From JBCBAP01 sp038532435 (GTDB lineage Bacteria > Pseudomonadota > Alphaproteobacteria > Rhodobacterales > Rhodobacteraceae), in assembly GCA_038532435.1 (NCBI GenBank), contig JBCBAP010000033.1:1-38295 (forward strand): a DNA stretch of 38,295 bases, in the 5' to 3' direction. A program made the translations under genes and the position numbers. This document shows, piece by piece, positions 7,650-16,112 of the stretch (within the stretch, counting starts at the first letter, position 1; each line of letters opens with the position of its first letter). The notes beneath the pieces were generated by a model. It was given only the letters and a program-made list of their open reading frames with translations. It was not told where the DNA came from and ran no database searches.

Positions 7650-8630
7650 TCAGGCAGCGGTTGCGGCGACCGGGCGTCGGGCCCAGAGCGTCCGGGCGTG
7701 GTCCTCCGCCCCCGCGGTATCGAGTGTCGGATCGAGCGTTTGCAGGGCGGCGGCGGCGGTGCCTATCACGATCGCCTCTGCAAACGGGTGGTCGAGCTGT
7801 CCGGACCAGAGCGCGGCAAGTGCTGCGGGATCCGTACCGGCATCCGCCAGCCGCTGCGCGGAGAACGCAGCGACGGGGGGCAGGAGCGACGTGCCCCTTG
7901 TGTGCCAGAGCGTGACGTCCTTGCCCGGGTGGCGTTCGAACTCGCCCCCGCCGCCCTTGATCACGCCAAGACGGGTGTCACCGAGGAGCGCGGTCGCCTC
8001 CGCCTGCAACGCCCGGTAGCTGGGATGAAACACGCCCTGAACGGACGCGGCGGCCCGGCCCGGGTTGAGCGCGCGCAGGGCGGTGTTGATTGGAGAGCGG
8101 AGGCCGAGCACGTCGCGCAGCCGCAGGAGGTCGAGCGCGCGGGGATCGAGCGCCTTGAGCGGAACATAGGCAAGCCCGTCCGCGGCGATAGCGCGCTTGG
8201 CTTCGTTTGCGGATGTGCAAAGCGGGATGCCGATCCGGTCGAGCGCCCCGCGCACCTGTGCGTGCCCGCTCTGATGCGAATTCCAGCCGTGCAGCAGTAC
8301 CCGGTGCCCCGCTTGCGCCACCAGACGGGCGGCCAGCAGAAACCAGGGCAGGCCGCGGCTGCGCCCCGCCGCATAGCTCGGCCAGTCGAGGTCCACGGGA
8401 AGTGCGTCCCACCCGACGAGCCGGGCGCGCAGGGCGGAGACGAAGCCCGCGATCTCCGCCGCCGTCTCACCTCGGTAGCGCATGAGCATGAAAAGGGCCC
8501 CGGTCGCCTCTGGCGCTGCATCCCCGGCGAGGATCAGCGAAAGCGCGTGCTCCGCTTCCTCCCGCGTCAGGTTGCGCCCCTTCGACGGACCACGCCCCAT
8601 GGCGTGGACGTAGGGCGCGAGACCACTCAT
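7650..8630 (-). CDS. TrpD2/YbiB-like (anthranilate phosphoribosyltransferase-fold) protein
   Basis: This 326-residue protein has the fold pattern of anthranilate phosphoribosyltransferase. The N-terminal helical domain includes GRNLTREEAEHALSLILAG and ATGALFMLMRYRGETAAEI, followed by GLPWFLLAARLVAQAGHRVLLHGW and LGLRSPINTALRALNPG. The catalytic KHGN motif of true TrpD is replaced by LLHGWNSHQSG, and GLRSPINTALRALNP stands in for the usual NPLTNP block. That places it with the TrpD2/YbiB branch, whose E. coli member binds nucleic acids rather than making tryptophan. The ATG at 8628-8630 overlaps the nasA stop (ATGA), so it is translated with the nitrate reductase. Its role there is unknown. 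Confidence 0.8.
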   Translation of the reverse strand: MSGLAPYVHAMGRGPSKGRNLTREEAEHALSLILAGDAAPEATGALFMLMRYRGETAAEIAGFVSALRARLVGWDALPVDLDWPSYAAGRSRGLPWFLLAARLVAQAGHRVLLHGWNSHQSGHAQVRGALDRIGIPLCTSANEAKRAIAADGLAYVPLKALDPRALDLLRLRDVLGLRSPINTALRALNPGRAAASVQGVFHPSYRALQAEATALLGDTRLGVIKGGGGEFERHPGKDVTLWHTRGTSLLPPVAAFSAQRLADAGTDPAALAALWSGQLDHPFAEAIVIGTAAAALQTLDPTLDTAGAEDHARTLWARRPVAATAA

Positions 8631-11260
8631 TCTGCCGCCATGCGGGTGGGCGCTTGCGCGATGAGGGAGGCGATCTCCGGCCGGCAGGATCCGCAATTGG
8701 TCCCGGCCTGAAGGGCGGCGCCCACATCCTCGACGCTGGCAAGCCCGCCTTCGAGGATCGCTGCGGAGATCGTGTTCACGCCCACATTGAAACAGGCGCA
8801 GACGGTTGCGCCCGGTTCGGGCCGGTCCCGCCCAGGACGACCGGCGAGGAGCGTTGCGGCATCCTGACCGGCAACAAGCGCCCCGCTCAGGTACGCGCGC
8901 GCCGCCTGCACGGGCTCGCGGGAGACGAAGAGGGCCGCTTGCGCGCGTCCCTCGCCCAGATAGGCGAGGCGTGCCTCCCCCCGTGCAGCGTCCGTGACGC
9001 TGATCGGCGTATGACCGTCGAGATCGAAGGTCCGGTTTGCAAACGCGGTCCAGTCCGCCTCATCCTGCGCCCCGGCCATTTCGATGCGCCAGCCGCCGGG
9101 CACCTTGGCCTTCGCCCAGTAGGCGCAGTCCGGCGATGGCTCCCGCGCGCTGATTCCGAAGGCGTACCAGCGGGGTTCGAACGGGGCGAGGGACACCCGG
9201 CTGCTCTTGAGCGCGGGCTGGCCGGAAACCGGATCGCGGCGCGCATCGACGACCGCATCGACCCGGCCGCGGGCGGTCCATTGACCCGTCCAATGCATTG
9301 GGACGAACACACTGCCGCGCGCAGTCCGCTCCGTGACCTTGACGCGGGCGACGAGCATGCCGTGCGGGCTCTCGATCCGCGCAAGTGTCGCATCGCCGAG
9401 CGCCAGTGTCTCCGCATCCTGGGGATGTACCTCGACAAACGGTTCCGCGATGTGCTGGCTGAGTGTAGTCGAGGTCGCAGTGCGGGTCATGGTGTGCCAG
9501 TGATCCCGCACCCGTCCGGTGTTCAGGGTAAACGGGTAGGCCGCGTCCGGCTCGGGCAGGGCGGTCTGGCTCACTGCCAGCATCCGGGCGCGCCGGTCCG
9601 GTGTGTAAAATCCGCCGTCCGCGAAGAAACGCCCTCCAACAGGGCCGTCCGCCGGCACCGGCCACTGAACCGGTGCCATCGCGTCATAATCGCTGCCGCT
9701 GAGGTCCGCGAGACCCGCAATCGACAGGTCCTTGCCAAGTTGCGCCGCGATCCCGGTGAGCGCTGCATATTCCCGAAAGATCTCCGCTGGGGTTTCGTAG
9801 TCAAACCCCGCGAAACCCATCCGCCGCGCCACGTCGCTGACGATGGCCCAGTCGTGCCGTGCCTCTCCCGGCGCGGGCAGGAACGCGCGCTGTCGGGAGA
9901 TCCGACGCTCCGAGTTCGTGACCGTGCCGTCCTTCTCCCCCCAACCGGTAGCGGGCAGAAGGACGTCGGCCCGCGCGGTCGTGTCGGTCCGTTCCATGAT
10001 GTCGGAGACAACCGTGAAGTCGCACGCGCTGATCGCATCGGCGACCGCGTCCGCCCGGGGCATGGAGACGGCGGGATTGGTGCACATGATCCAGAGCGCC
10101 TTGATCTCGCCGGAGGCGCAGGCGTCGAACATGTCGACGGCCTTGTGCCCCTGCGCGTCCGGCATCCGCGGCGCGTCCCAGAACGCACGCACTGAGTCCC
10201 GGTGCGCGATGTTTTCGATGTCGAGATGCGCGGCGAGCATGTTGGCCAGCCCCCCGACCTCCCGCCCGCCCATGGCATTGGGCTGCCCGGTGACCGAGAA
10301 CGGTCCCATCCCGGGCCGACCGATCCGGCCCGTGGCGAGATGACAATTCAGGATGGCATTGACCCTGTCCGTCCCGTCCGCGGCCTGGTTGATGCCCTGG
10401 GAATAGATCGTGACCACGCGCTCCGTCCGGGCGAAGGCCGCATAGAGCCGGTCCACCTCCGTCGACGGAAGGCCGCAAACCTCCGCGACATGAGCGACGG
10501 AAAAGGGGGCGACGTGGGCAAGGACGTCGTCGACGCCGCTCACGTGACTGTTCAAATAAGCCTGGTCCAGTGCACTCTTCGCATGAAGATAGGCCAGCAA
10601 GCCATTGAAAAACGTGATATCCGTTCCCGAACGCAGCCCGAGATGCTGATCTGCGGTGTCCGACGTCGCGGTCCGGCGCGGGTCGAGCGTGACGACCTGC
10701 GTACCGCGGCTTTCCTTTGCCGCCATGATGCGCTGGTGGAGCACCGGGTGGCACCAGGCGAGGTTCGAGCCGACGAGGAGGATCAGATCCGCTTCTTCCA
10801 GATCCGCGTAGGTGCCGGGCACGGTGTCCGTGCCGAAGGCCCGCTTGTGCCCCGCGACCGAGGAGGCCATGCACAGGCGCGAGTTCGTGTCGATGTTGGC
10901 CGAGCCGATGAAGCCTTTCATCAGCTTGTTGGCGACATAGTAGTCCTCGGTCAGCAACTGGCCGGAGACGTAGAAGGCAACGCTGTCCGGCCCATGCTCC
11001 GCAATCGTGCTGGAAAACCGCTCCGCGACCAGATCGAGCGTCGCGTCCCAGCTTTGCTGCACGCCGTCGACGGTCGGGTGCAGCAGGCGCCCTTCCAGCC
11101 CCAGCGTTTCCCCGAGTGCTGCACCCTTGGAGCACAGGCGCCCGAAGTTCGCGGGATGAGCGGTGTCGCCGGATATGACAGCGCCGCCGGTGCCGTCCGG
11201 TTTGGCGATCACGCCGCACCCGACGCCGCAATAGGGGCAGGTTGTGTGTGTCTCGGTCAT
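8627..11260 (-). CDS. nasA: Assimilatory nitrate reductase, molybdopterin catalytic subunit with C-terminal [2Fe-2S] BFD domain
   Basis: NasA reduces nitrate to nitrite in the cytoplasm. The 877-residue product has the N-terminal [4Fe-4S] ligands C8, C11, C15 (CPYCGVGC) and C43, then the molybdenum-binding cysteine C130 in NSRLCMASSVAG. Molybdopterin (bis-MGD) signatures follow, such as GSNLAWCHPV, TGRIGRPGMGPFSVTGQPNAMGGREVGG, and the MopB C-terminal cap near NTGRVRDHWHTMTRT. From about residue 818 a bacterioferritin-ferredoxin-like domain carries four cysteines (CACFNVG and NCGSC), giving an extra [2Fe-2S] cluster as in several NasA/NasC enzymes. No TAT signal is present. It starts within the 4-base overlap with nirD and ends overlapping the TrpD2-like gene. 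No separate electron-transfer subunit is encoded here. Confidence 0.96.
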   Translation of the reverse strand: MTETHTTCPYCGVGCGVIAKPDGTGGAVISGDTAHPANFGRLCSKGAALGETLGLEGRLLHPTVDGVQQSWDATLDLVAERFSSTIAEHGPDSVAFYVSGQLLTEDYYVANKLMKGFIGSANIDTNSRLCMASSVAGHKRAFGTDTVPGTYADLEEADLILLVGSNLAWCHPVLHQRIMAAKESRGTQVVTLDPRRTATSDTADQHLGLRSGTDITFFNGLLAYLHAKSALDQAYLNSHVSGVDDVLAHVAPFSVAHVAEVCGLPSTEVDRLYAAFARTERVVTIYSQGINQAADGTDRVNAILNCHLATGRIGRPGMGPFSVTGQPNAMGGREVGGLANMLAAHLDIENIAHRDSVRAFWDAPRMPDAQGHKAVDMFDACASGEIKALWIMCTNPAVSMPRADAVADAISACDFTVVSDIMERTDTTARADVLLPATGWGEKDGTVTNSERRISRQRAFLPAPGEARHDWAIVSDVARRMGFAGFDYETPAEIFREYAALTGIAAQLGKDLSIAGLADLSGSDYDAMAPVQWPVPADGPVGGRFFADGGFYTPDRRARMLAVSQTALPEPDAAYPFTLNTGRVRDHWHTMTRTATSTTLSQHIAEPFVEVHPQDAETLALGDATLARIESPHGMLVARVKVTERTARGSVFVPMHWTGQWTARGRVDAVVDARRDPVSGQPALKSSRVSLAPFEPRWYAFGISAREPSPDCAYWAKAKVPGGWRIEMAGAQDEADWTAFANRTFDLDGHTPISVTDAARGEARLAYLGEGRAQAALFVSREPVQAARAYLSGALVAGQDAATLLAGRPGRDRPEPGATVCACFNVGVNTISAAILEGGLASVEDVGAALQAGTNCGSCRPEIASLIAQAPTRMAAE

Positions 11261-11595
11261 TCCGCCGCCATGGGGGCGGCAAGACCAGCCCGATCGATCA
11301 GGATACGCCCATCCTCGACCTTCACCGCGTAGGTACGCACGGCGCCTTCATCCGCGCCCTGTGCCTCGCCGCTGTTGAGGTCGATCACCCAGTTGTGGAG
11401 CGGGCAGGTGACCGCCGATCCGTGCTGAATGCCCTGGCTGAGCGGCCCGCCCTTGTGCGGGCACGCATCGTCGAGCGCGAAGACCGTGTCCTCCGCCGTG
11501 CGGAACACGGCGATGCAGCCATGGTGCGTCTTGATGAGGCGCGCGCCCCGCTGCGGGATGTCCGTAAGCGCACCGATGTCGAGAAAGTCGCTCAT
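11257..11595 (-). CDS. nirD: Nitrite reductase small subunit, Rieske type
   Basis: NirD is the small partner of the NADH-dependent siroheme nitrite reductase NirB. The 112-residue protein has the Rieske fold with both ligand pairs intact: CPHKGGPLSQG and CPLHNWVIDL, giving Cys-x-His and Cys-x2-His. Many NirD proteins, including that of E. coli, have lost these ligands, so this one should bind a [2Fe-2S] cluster. The start ATG (11593-11595) overlaps the nirB stop in an ATGA, and its own stop overlaps the nasA start in the same way. Stoichiometric translation with both enzymes is therefore likely. Longer open frames through this segment are out of frame with the Rieske motifs. Confidence 0.93.
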   Translation of the reverse strand: MSDFLDIGALTDIPQRGARLIKTHHGCIAVFRTAEDTVFALDDACPHKGGPLSQGIQHGSAVTCPLHNWVIDLNSGEAQGADEGAVRTYAVKVEDGRILIDRAGLAAPMAAE

Positions 11596-14039
11596 TCCGC
11601 AGCCACCTGTGTGAGATCCGCAAGGGGGGTGAATTCGTGGGCCTGCCCGCCCTGCGCCCGCTCCGCCCAGGGATCGGTCTGGTAGAACGTCTGTGACAGG
11701 GCGAAGGCCGCGGCGAGCTCCTTTCGGCGGGGCAGATCGTCCACGACGGTCTCGATGATCCACTCCATGCCCACCTTGGCGATCCACTTGTAGGGGCGGT
11801 GCAGGTACTGGGCATTCTCCCGGTAGAGCTGGACGAAGGCTGCGATGACCTCGAGCACCTCTTCCTCGGTCTCCACCTTGCAGAGGCGTTCGACCTCCTT
11901 CACGTCCATGCCAGCGGCACCGCCGACACCGATCTCGTAGCCCGAGTCGACGCAGACGACACCAATATCCTTGCAGGTCGCCTCCGCGCAGTTGCGGGGG
12001 CAGCCGGACACGGCAAGCTTCACCTTGTGCGGTGTCCAGGACCCCCACAGCAGGCGCTCGATCTTGATGCCGAGCCCGGTGGAGTCCTGCGTGCCGAAGC
12101 GGCAGAAATCCGTGCCGACACAGGTCTTCACGGTGCGCAGACCTTTCGCATAGGCGTGGCCGGAGACCATGCCGGCGGCATTCAGATCACCCCAGACATG
12201 GGGCAGGTCCTCTTTCTTCACGCCCAGCAGGTCGATGCGCTGGCCGCCGGTGACCTTCACCGTCGGGATCTCGTACTTGTCCGCGACATCGGCGATCGCG
12301 CGCAGCTCATCTGGCGTTGTGATCCCGCCCCACATGCGGGGGACGACCGAATAGGTGCCGTCCTTCTGGATGTTGGCGTGTACCCGTTCGTTGATAAACC
12401 GGCTTTGCGCGTCGTCCTGATACTCCCCGGGCCAGTCGGCGACGAGGTAGAAGTTCAGGGCAGGGCGGCAAACGTGGCAGCCGCAGGACGTCTTCCAGTT
12501 CAGTTCCTGCATGACGGCGGGGATCGATTTCAGCTCCTTCGCCTTGATCAGCCGCCGCACATCGTCGTGGGAATGGTCGGTGCATTTGCACATCCCCGCC
12601 GCTTCCGGCAGGACGAAATCGTCGCCGAGTGTGGCAGCGACCACCTGTTCGGTGAGGCCCGCACAGGTGCCGCAGGAGGTCGAGGCCTTGGTCAGCGCCT
12701 TGACCGCGTCCAGCGTGGTGGCGCCGCCGGTGATGGCCGCGATGATCTGACCCTTCGATACGCCGTTACAACCGCAGATCTCTGCCTCATCCGGCAAGGC
12801 TGCAACGGCCGCCATAGGGTCCAGCGGAGCCCCCCCGGCGAAGTTCGGGCCAAAGATGAGCGTGTCGCGCAGGTCGGAGATGTCCTCCTTCGCCTTCAGC
12901 TTGCCGAAGAACCAGGACCCGTCGACGGTATCGCCGTACATGACGACGCCGATGATGCGGTCATCCTCCAGAACCAGCCGCTTGTAGACGCCCCGCGTCG
13001 CATCGCGGAAGACGATCTCCTCGCGGCCCTCTCCCTCCTGGAAATCCCCGGCGGAGAAAAGGTCGACCCCGGTCACCTTGAGCTTGGTCGAGGTCTCCAC
13101 CGGTGCGAACGCGGCCTCGCTGCCCGCGAGGTTGGACGCCGCGACCTTGGCCATGTCGTAAAGCGGCGCGACAAGGCCATAGCACATGCCGCGATGCTCC
13201 ACACATTCGCCCAAGGCGAAGATGTCCGGATCGTCCGTGCGCATGGTGTCATCCACCTGGATGCCCCGGCCCGTCGCGATGCCCGCCTCCGGCGCGAATG
13301 CCGTGTTGGGTCGGATGCCGACGGCCATGACGACGATGTCGGTCTCGATGATGCGGCCATCCTCCAGCAGCACCGCCTCGACCTTCCCGTCGCCCCGGAT
13401 CTCCTTGGTGTTCGCGCCGCAGAGCACCTTGATGCCTCGGGTCTCAAGCTCCCGCTGCAGCAGATAGCCCGCTGCGGGATCGAGCTGCCGCTCCATCAGG
13501 TGGCCCATCAGATGGACCACGGTCACGTCCATCCCGCGCAGTTTCAGTCCGGCGGCGGCCTCCAACCCCAAAAGGCCGCCGCCGATGACGACGGCGCGCG
13601 CACCAGGCGTGGCGGCGGCGTCGATCATGGCATTGGTGTCGTCGAGATCGCGGTAGGTGATCACCCCGGGCAGGTCCTTGCCCGGCACCGGGATGATGAA
13701 CGGGTTAGACCCGGTGGCGATCAGAAGCTTGTCGTAGGCGGTTTCCCCGGCCTCTGTCGTCACCACCTTGCGGTCCCGGTCGATGCCGGTGACAGCTTCC
13801 CCGAACCGGCAGGTCACGCCATTGGAGGCGTACCAGTCCGCGTCGTGGGTGACGATTTCTTCGTAGGTCTTCTCACCCGACAGGACCGGGGAGAGCATGA
13901 TCCGGTTGTAGTTGCCGCGCGGCTCCGCCCCGAACAGCGTGATGTCATACGCATCCGGTGCGGTCTCGACCAGATGTTCGAGGGCGCGGCCCGACGCCAT
14001 GCCGGCGCCGATCACCACTAGTTTCTGTGTCATCTTCAT
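11592..14039 (-). CDS. nirB: Assimilatory nitrite reductase [NAD(P)H], large subunit
   Basis: NirB reduces nitrite to ammonium with six electrons from NAD(P)H. The 815-residue product shows an FAD-binding N-terminus (LVVIGAGMASGRALEHLVE) and an NADH-binding region (ARAVVIGGGLLGLEAAAGLKLRGMDVTVVH). Two [2Fe-2S] cysteine sets follow near residues 420-470 (CGCNGVSKGQII with STSCGTCAG) and 483-530 (CKC with SCGCHVCRP). The sulfite/nitrite reductase halves come last, with siroheme-[4Fe-4S] ligands in CVGTDFCRFG (about 640) and SGCPRNCAEATCKD (about 680). The start at 14037-14039 forms an ATGA overlap with the globin gene, the style of the neighbouring junctions. A second ATG two codons on (14033) is possible. 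Confidence 0.96.
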   Translation of the reverse strand: MKMTQKLVVIGAGMASGRALEHLVETAPDAYDITLFGAEPRGNYNRIMLSPVLSGEKTYEEIVTHDADWYASNGVTCRFGEAVTGIDRDRKVVTTEAGETAYDKLLIATGSNPFIIPVPGKDLPGVITYRDLDDTNAMIDAAATPGARAVVIGGGLLGLEAAAGLKLRGMDVTVVHLMGHLMERQLDPAAGYLLQRELETRGIKVLCGANTKEIRGDGKVEAVLLEDGRIIETDIVVMAVGIRPNTAFAPEAGIATGRGIQVDDTMRTDDPDIFALGECVEHRGMCYGLVAPLYDMAKVAASNLAGSEAAFAPVETSTKLKVTGVDLFSAGDFQEGEGREEIVFRDATRGVYKRLVLEDDRIIGVVMYGDTVDGSWFFGKLKAKEDISDLRDTLIFGPNFAGGAPLDPMAAVAALPDEAEICGCNGVSKGQIIAAITGGATTLDAVKALTKASTSCGTCAGLTEQVVAATLGDDFVLPEAAGMCKCTDHSHDDVRRLIKAKELKSIPAVMQELNWKTSCGCHVCRPALNFYLVADWPGEYQDDAQSRFINERVHANIQKDGTYSVVPRMWGGITTPDELRAIADVADKYEIPTVKVTGGQRIDLLGVKKEDLPHVWGDLNAAGMVSGHAYAKGLRTVKTCVGTDFCRFGTQDSTGLGIKIERLLWGSWTPHKVKLAVSGCPRNCAEATCKDIGVVCVDSGYEIGVGGAAGMDVKEVERLCKVETEEEVLEVIAAFVQLYRENAQYLHRPYKWIAKVGMEWIIETVVDDLPRRKELAAAFALSQTFYQTDPWAERAQGGQAHEFTPLADLTQVAAE

Positions 14040-14452
14040 CCTGCCTTTTGGTAGGCACTGTCGATCATGGCGGTGGAGAGGGTGCCGTAGGCGGTTTCCC
14101 ACGCCGTGCGCGTCTCGGTGTCGAACGCGGGGCCTAGCCCCTGTTCGAGCGTCCAGATCAGCGCCTCACCCACCGGTGCGTAGTGCGCGGGCGTCACGCC
14201 GTAGGTGACGTGCCGCGCGGCAAGGTCCTTGGCCGCGGGCAGGATGCTTTCGAGATCCTTGAGCCCGTTGACCACAACACCAAGGGTCTGCATGAGCTTG
14301 CGCCCCTGCTCCTCCATATCGCCCTTGAAGAGCGACCGGACCTCCGGCGCGATGTCGAAAAGGCGGCCGTAGAACAGGCTGGCCGCCTGATCCGCGATGG
14401 GCGCCACCTTCTCGAAGCTGCCCTGAACTGCGTCGATCTGGATCGGGGTCAT
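14036..14452 (-). CDS. Single-domain bacterial globin
   Basis: A 138-residue 3-on-3 globin without a reductase domain, similar to the heme domain of flavohemoglobins. Visible are the B-helix tyrosine and CD region (ASLFYGRLFDIAPEVRSLF), an E-helix glutamine (EEQGRKLMQTLG) and the F-helix proximal histidine in LAARHVTYGV. The Tyr-Gln distal pair is typical of globins that oxygenate NO to nitrate. Embedded by ATGA overlaps between the nitrate-transport ATPase and nirB, it is probably made only when nitrate is assimilated. From established work, Bradyrhizobium diazoefficiens also carries a single-domain globin (Bjgb) in its nitrate assimilation operon, where it limits NO. The same role here is an inference. 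Confidence 0.92.
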   Translation of the reverse strand: MTPIQIDAVQGSFEKVAPIADQAASLFYGRLFDIAPEVRSLFKGDMEEQGRKLMQTLGVVVNGLKDLESILPAAKDLAARHVTYGVTPAHYAPVGEALIWTLEQGLGPAFDTETRTAWETAYGTLSTAMIDSAYQKAG

Positions 14453-16107
14453 GCTGCCTTCGCCTTCTTCACGTGGCCGTGCTCGTATTCCTCGAGGAAG
14501 GTCAGCAGCTCGGCGCGATAGGTGTAGTAGTCGGGATGCTCCAGCAGCGCCTTCCGGGTCCGCGGGCGCGGCAGTTTCACATCCATGATGTTGCCGATGC
14601 GGGCGCGGGGGCCGTTGGTCATCATCACCACCCGGTCCGCAAGCAGGATCGCCTCGTCCACGTCATGGGTCACGCAGATCGCCGTGACCTTGGTGCGGGA
14701 CCAGACCTCCATGAGCACCTCCTGCAGCTCCCACCGGGTGAGGCTGTCGAGCATGCCGAACGGCTCATCGAGGAGCAGGAGCTTGGGCGACAGGGCAAAG
14801 GCCCGCGCAATGCCGACCCGCTGTTTCATCCCGTTCGAGAGGTCCTTGGCGGATTTGTCCATCGCGTCCGCGAGGCCCACCCGCTCAAGGTAGTACTCCA
14901 CGATTTCCTGCCGTTCGGGCTGGGTCGCGTTCGGATAGACCCTATCGACGCCGATCGCCACGTTCTCTTTGGCGGAGAGCCAGGGGAAGAGGGACGGTGC
15001 CTGAAACACCACGGCACGCTCCGGATCTGCACCTTCGACATGCTTGCCGTCGAGGATGATCGCACCTTTGGAGATCTCATTGAGACCCGCAGCCATCGTC
15101 AGCGCCGTGGATTTGCCGCAGCCCGAATGGCCGATGATCGAGATGAACTCGCCCTTCTGCATGGTCAGCTCGAAATCCTCGACCACCGTGAGCGGGCCCT
15201 TGGGCGTCGGATAGACCTTGTGAACCTGGCTGAACTGCAGGTAGCGGTCGTCCATCGTGCTCACGGCCGCGTCGCGGTATGCCTTGGGCGCCATGTGATG
15301 GACGGCGGTCGCATCGGGCAGGGTGCGCGTGCTTTCCGCCTTCGCATTGATCCCCACATCCATCAGGTACTGCGTGACCTTCGCGCGGAGCTGCTTGAAC
15401 ACCGGATCGTTGTTCATCTCCGTCCGGTCGCGCGGACGGGGGATGTTGACCTCGGAGATCGGGCCGAACGTTGCCGCCGGCCCCGGCGTCAGCGGAATGA
15501 TCCGGTCTGCAAGCAGGATCGCCTCGTCCACATCGTTGGTGATGAGCACGATGGTCTTCTTCTCGATCTGGCTGATCGCCTCGATCTCGTCCTGCAGGTT
15601 GGCCCGGGTGAGCGCATCGAGCGCGGAGAGCGGCTCATCGAGGAGAAGCACGTCCGGGCGCATGGCCAGTGCCCGTGCCACGGCGACGCGCTGGCGCATG
15701 CCGCCCGACAGCTCCGCCGGACGCCGGTCGACCGCGTGGGAAAGGCCCACCATGTCGATGTATTTCTGGGTCAGCTCGATCCGTGCGGCGCCATCGAGAT
15801 CAGTGTGCACCGCATCAACCGCGAGCCGCACGTTGCCGGTCACCGTAAGCCACGGCATCAGGGAGTAGGATTGGAAGACCACGCCCCGCTCAGGGCTGGG
15901 GCCATCCACGATCTCCCCGTTGAAGCGGACCTCGCCGGTGTCCGGGCTCTCCAGCCCGGCCAGCATGTTGATCAGCGTCGTCTTGCCCGCGCCGGAGAAG
16001 CCGACGATCGCCACGAATTCGCCCTGTGCGATGTCGAGGGAGATGTCCTTGAGCACGGCGGTATCGCCGTAGCTTTTGGACACGTTCTTGAGTGAAAGGA
16101 TGCTCAT
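14449..16107 (-). CDS. nrtC: Nitrate ABC transporter, fused double ATPase subunit
   Basis: A 552-residue protein with two complete ABC ATPase domains in one chain. Domain 1: Walker A GFSGAGKTT (36-44), signature LSGGM (133-137), Walker B LLLDEP (154-159). Domain 2: Walker A GHSGCGKST (326-334), signature LSNGM (423-427), Walker B LLLDEP (444-449). A linker of about 70 residues joins them. The H-loop histidine is H481 in domain 2 but Asn (N191) in domain 1, so one ATP site is probably degenerate. It powers nitrate/nitrite uptake with NrtA and NrtB, replacing the separate NrtC/NrtD pair. The ATG at 16105-16107 follows GGTGA; a GTG at 16114-16116, overlapping the permease stop, is an alternative adding three residues. 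Confidence 0.93.
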   Translation of the reverse strand: MSILSLKNVSKSYGDTAVLKDISLDIAQGEFVAIVGFSGAGKTTLINMLAGLESPDTGEVRFNGEIVDGPSPERGVVFQSYSLMPWLTVTGNVRLAVDAVHTDLDGAARIELTQKYIDMVGLSHAVDRRPAELSGGMRQRVAVARALAMRPDVLLLDEPLSALDALTRANLQDEIEAISQIEKKTIVLITNDVDEAILLADRIIPLTPGPAATFGPISEVNIPRPRDRTEMNNDPVFKQLRAKVTQYLMDVGINAKAESTRTLPDATAVHHMAPKAYRDAAVSTMDDRYLQFSQVHKVYPTPKGPLTVVEDFELTMQKGEFISIIGHSGCGKSTALTMAAGLNEISKGAIILDGKHVEGADPERAVVFQAPSLFPWLSAKENVAIGVDRVYPNATQPERQEIVEYYLERVGLADAMDKSAKDLSNGMKQRVGIARAFALSPKLLLLDEPFGMLDSLTRWELQEVLMEVWSRTKVTAICVTHDVDEAILLADRVVMMTNGPRARIGNIMDVKLPRPRTRKALLEHPDYYTYRAELLTFLEEYEHGHVKKAKAA

Positions 16108-16112
16108 GCCGG

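Noticed and set aside
11596..12048. Upstream extension of the open frame that ends with nirD
   Set aside because: It lies inside the nirB coding region. The ATGA overlap at 11592-11595 and the Rieske protein length define the real start.
11799..14021. 740-codon plus-strand open frame opposite nirB, and a similar 540-codon frame opposite the ATPase gene at 14473-16095
   Set aside because: Both are antisense shadows of confidently identified genes, with composition explained by codon bias and no recognisable domains.
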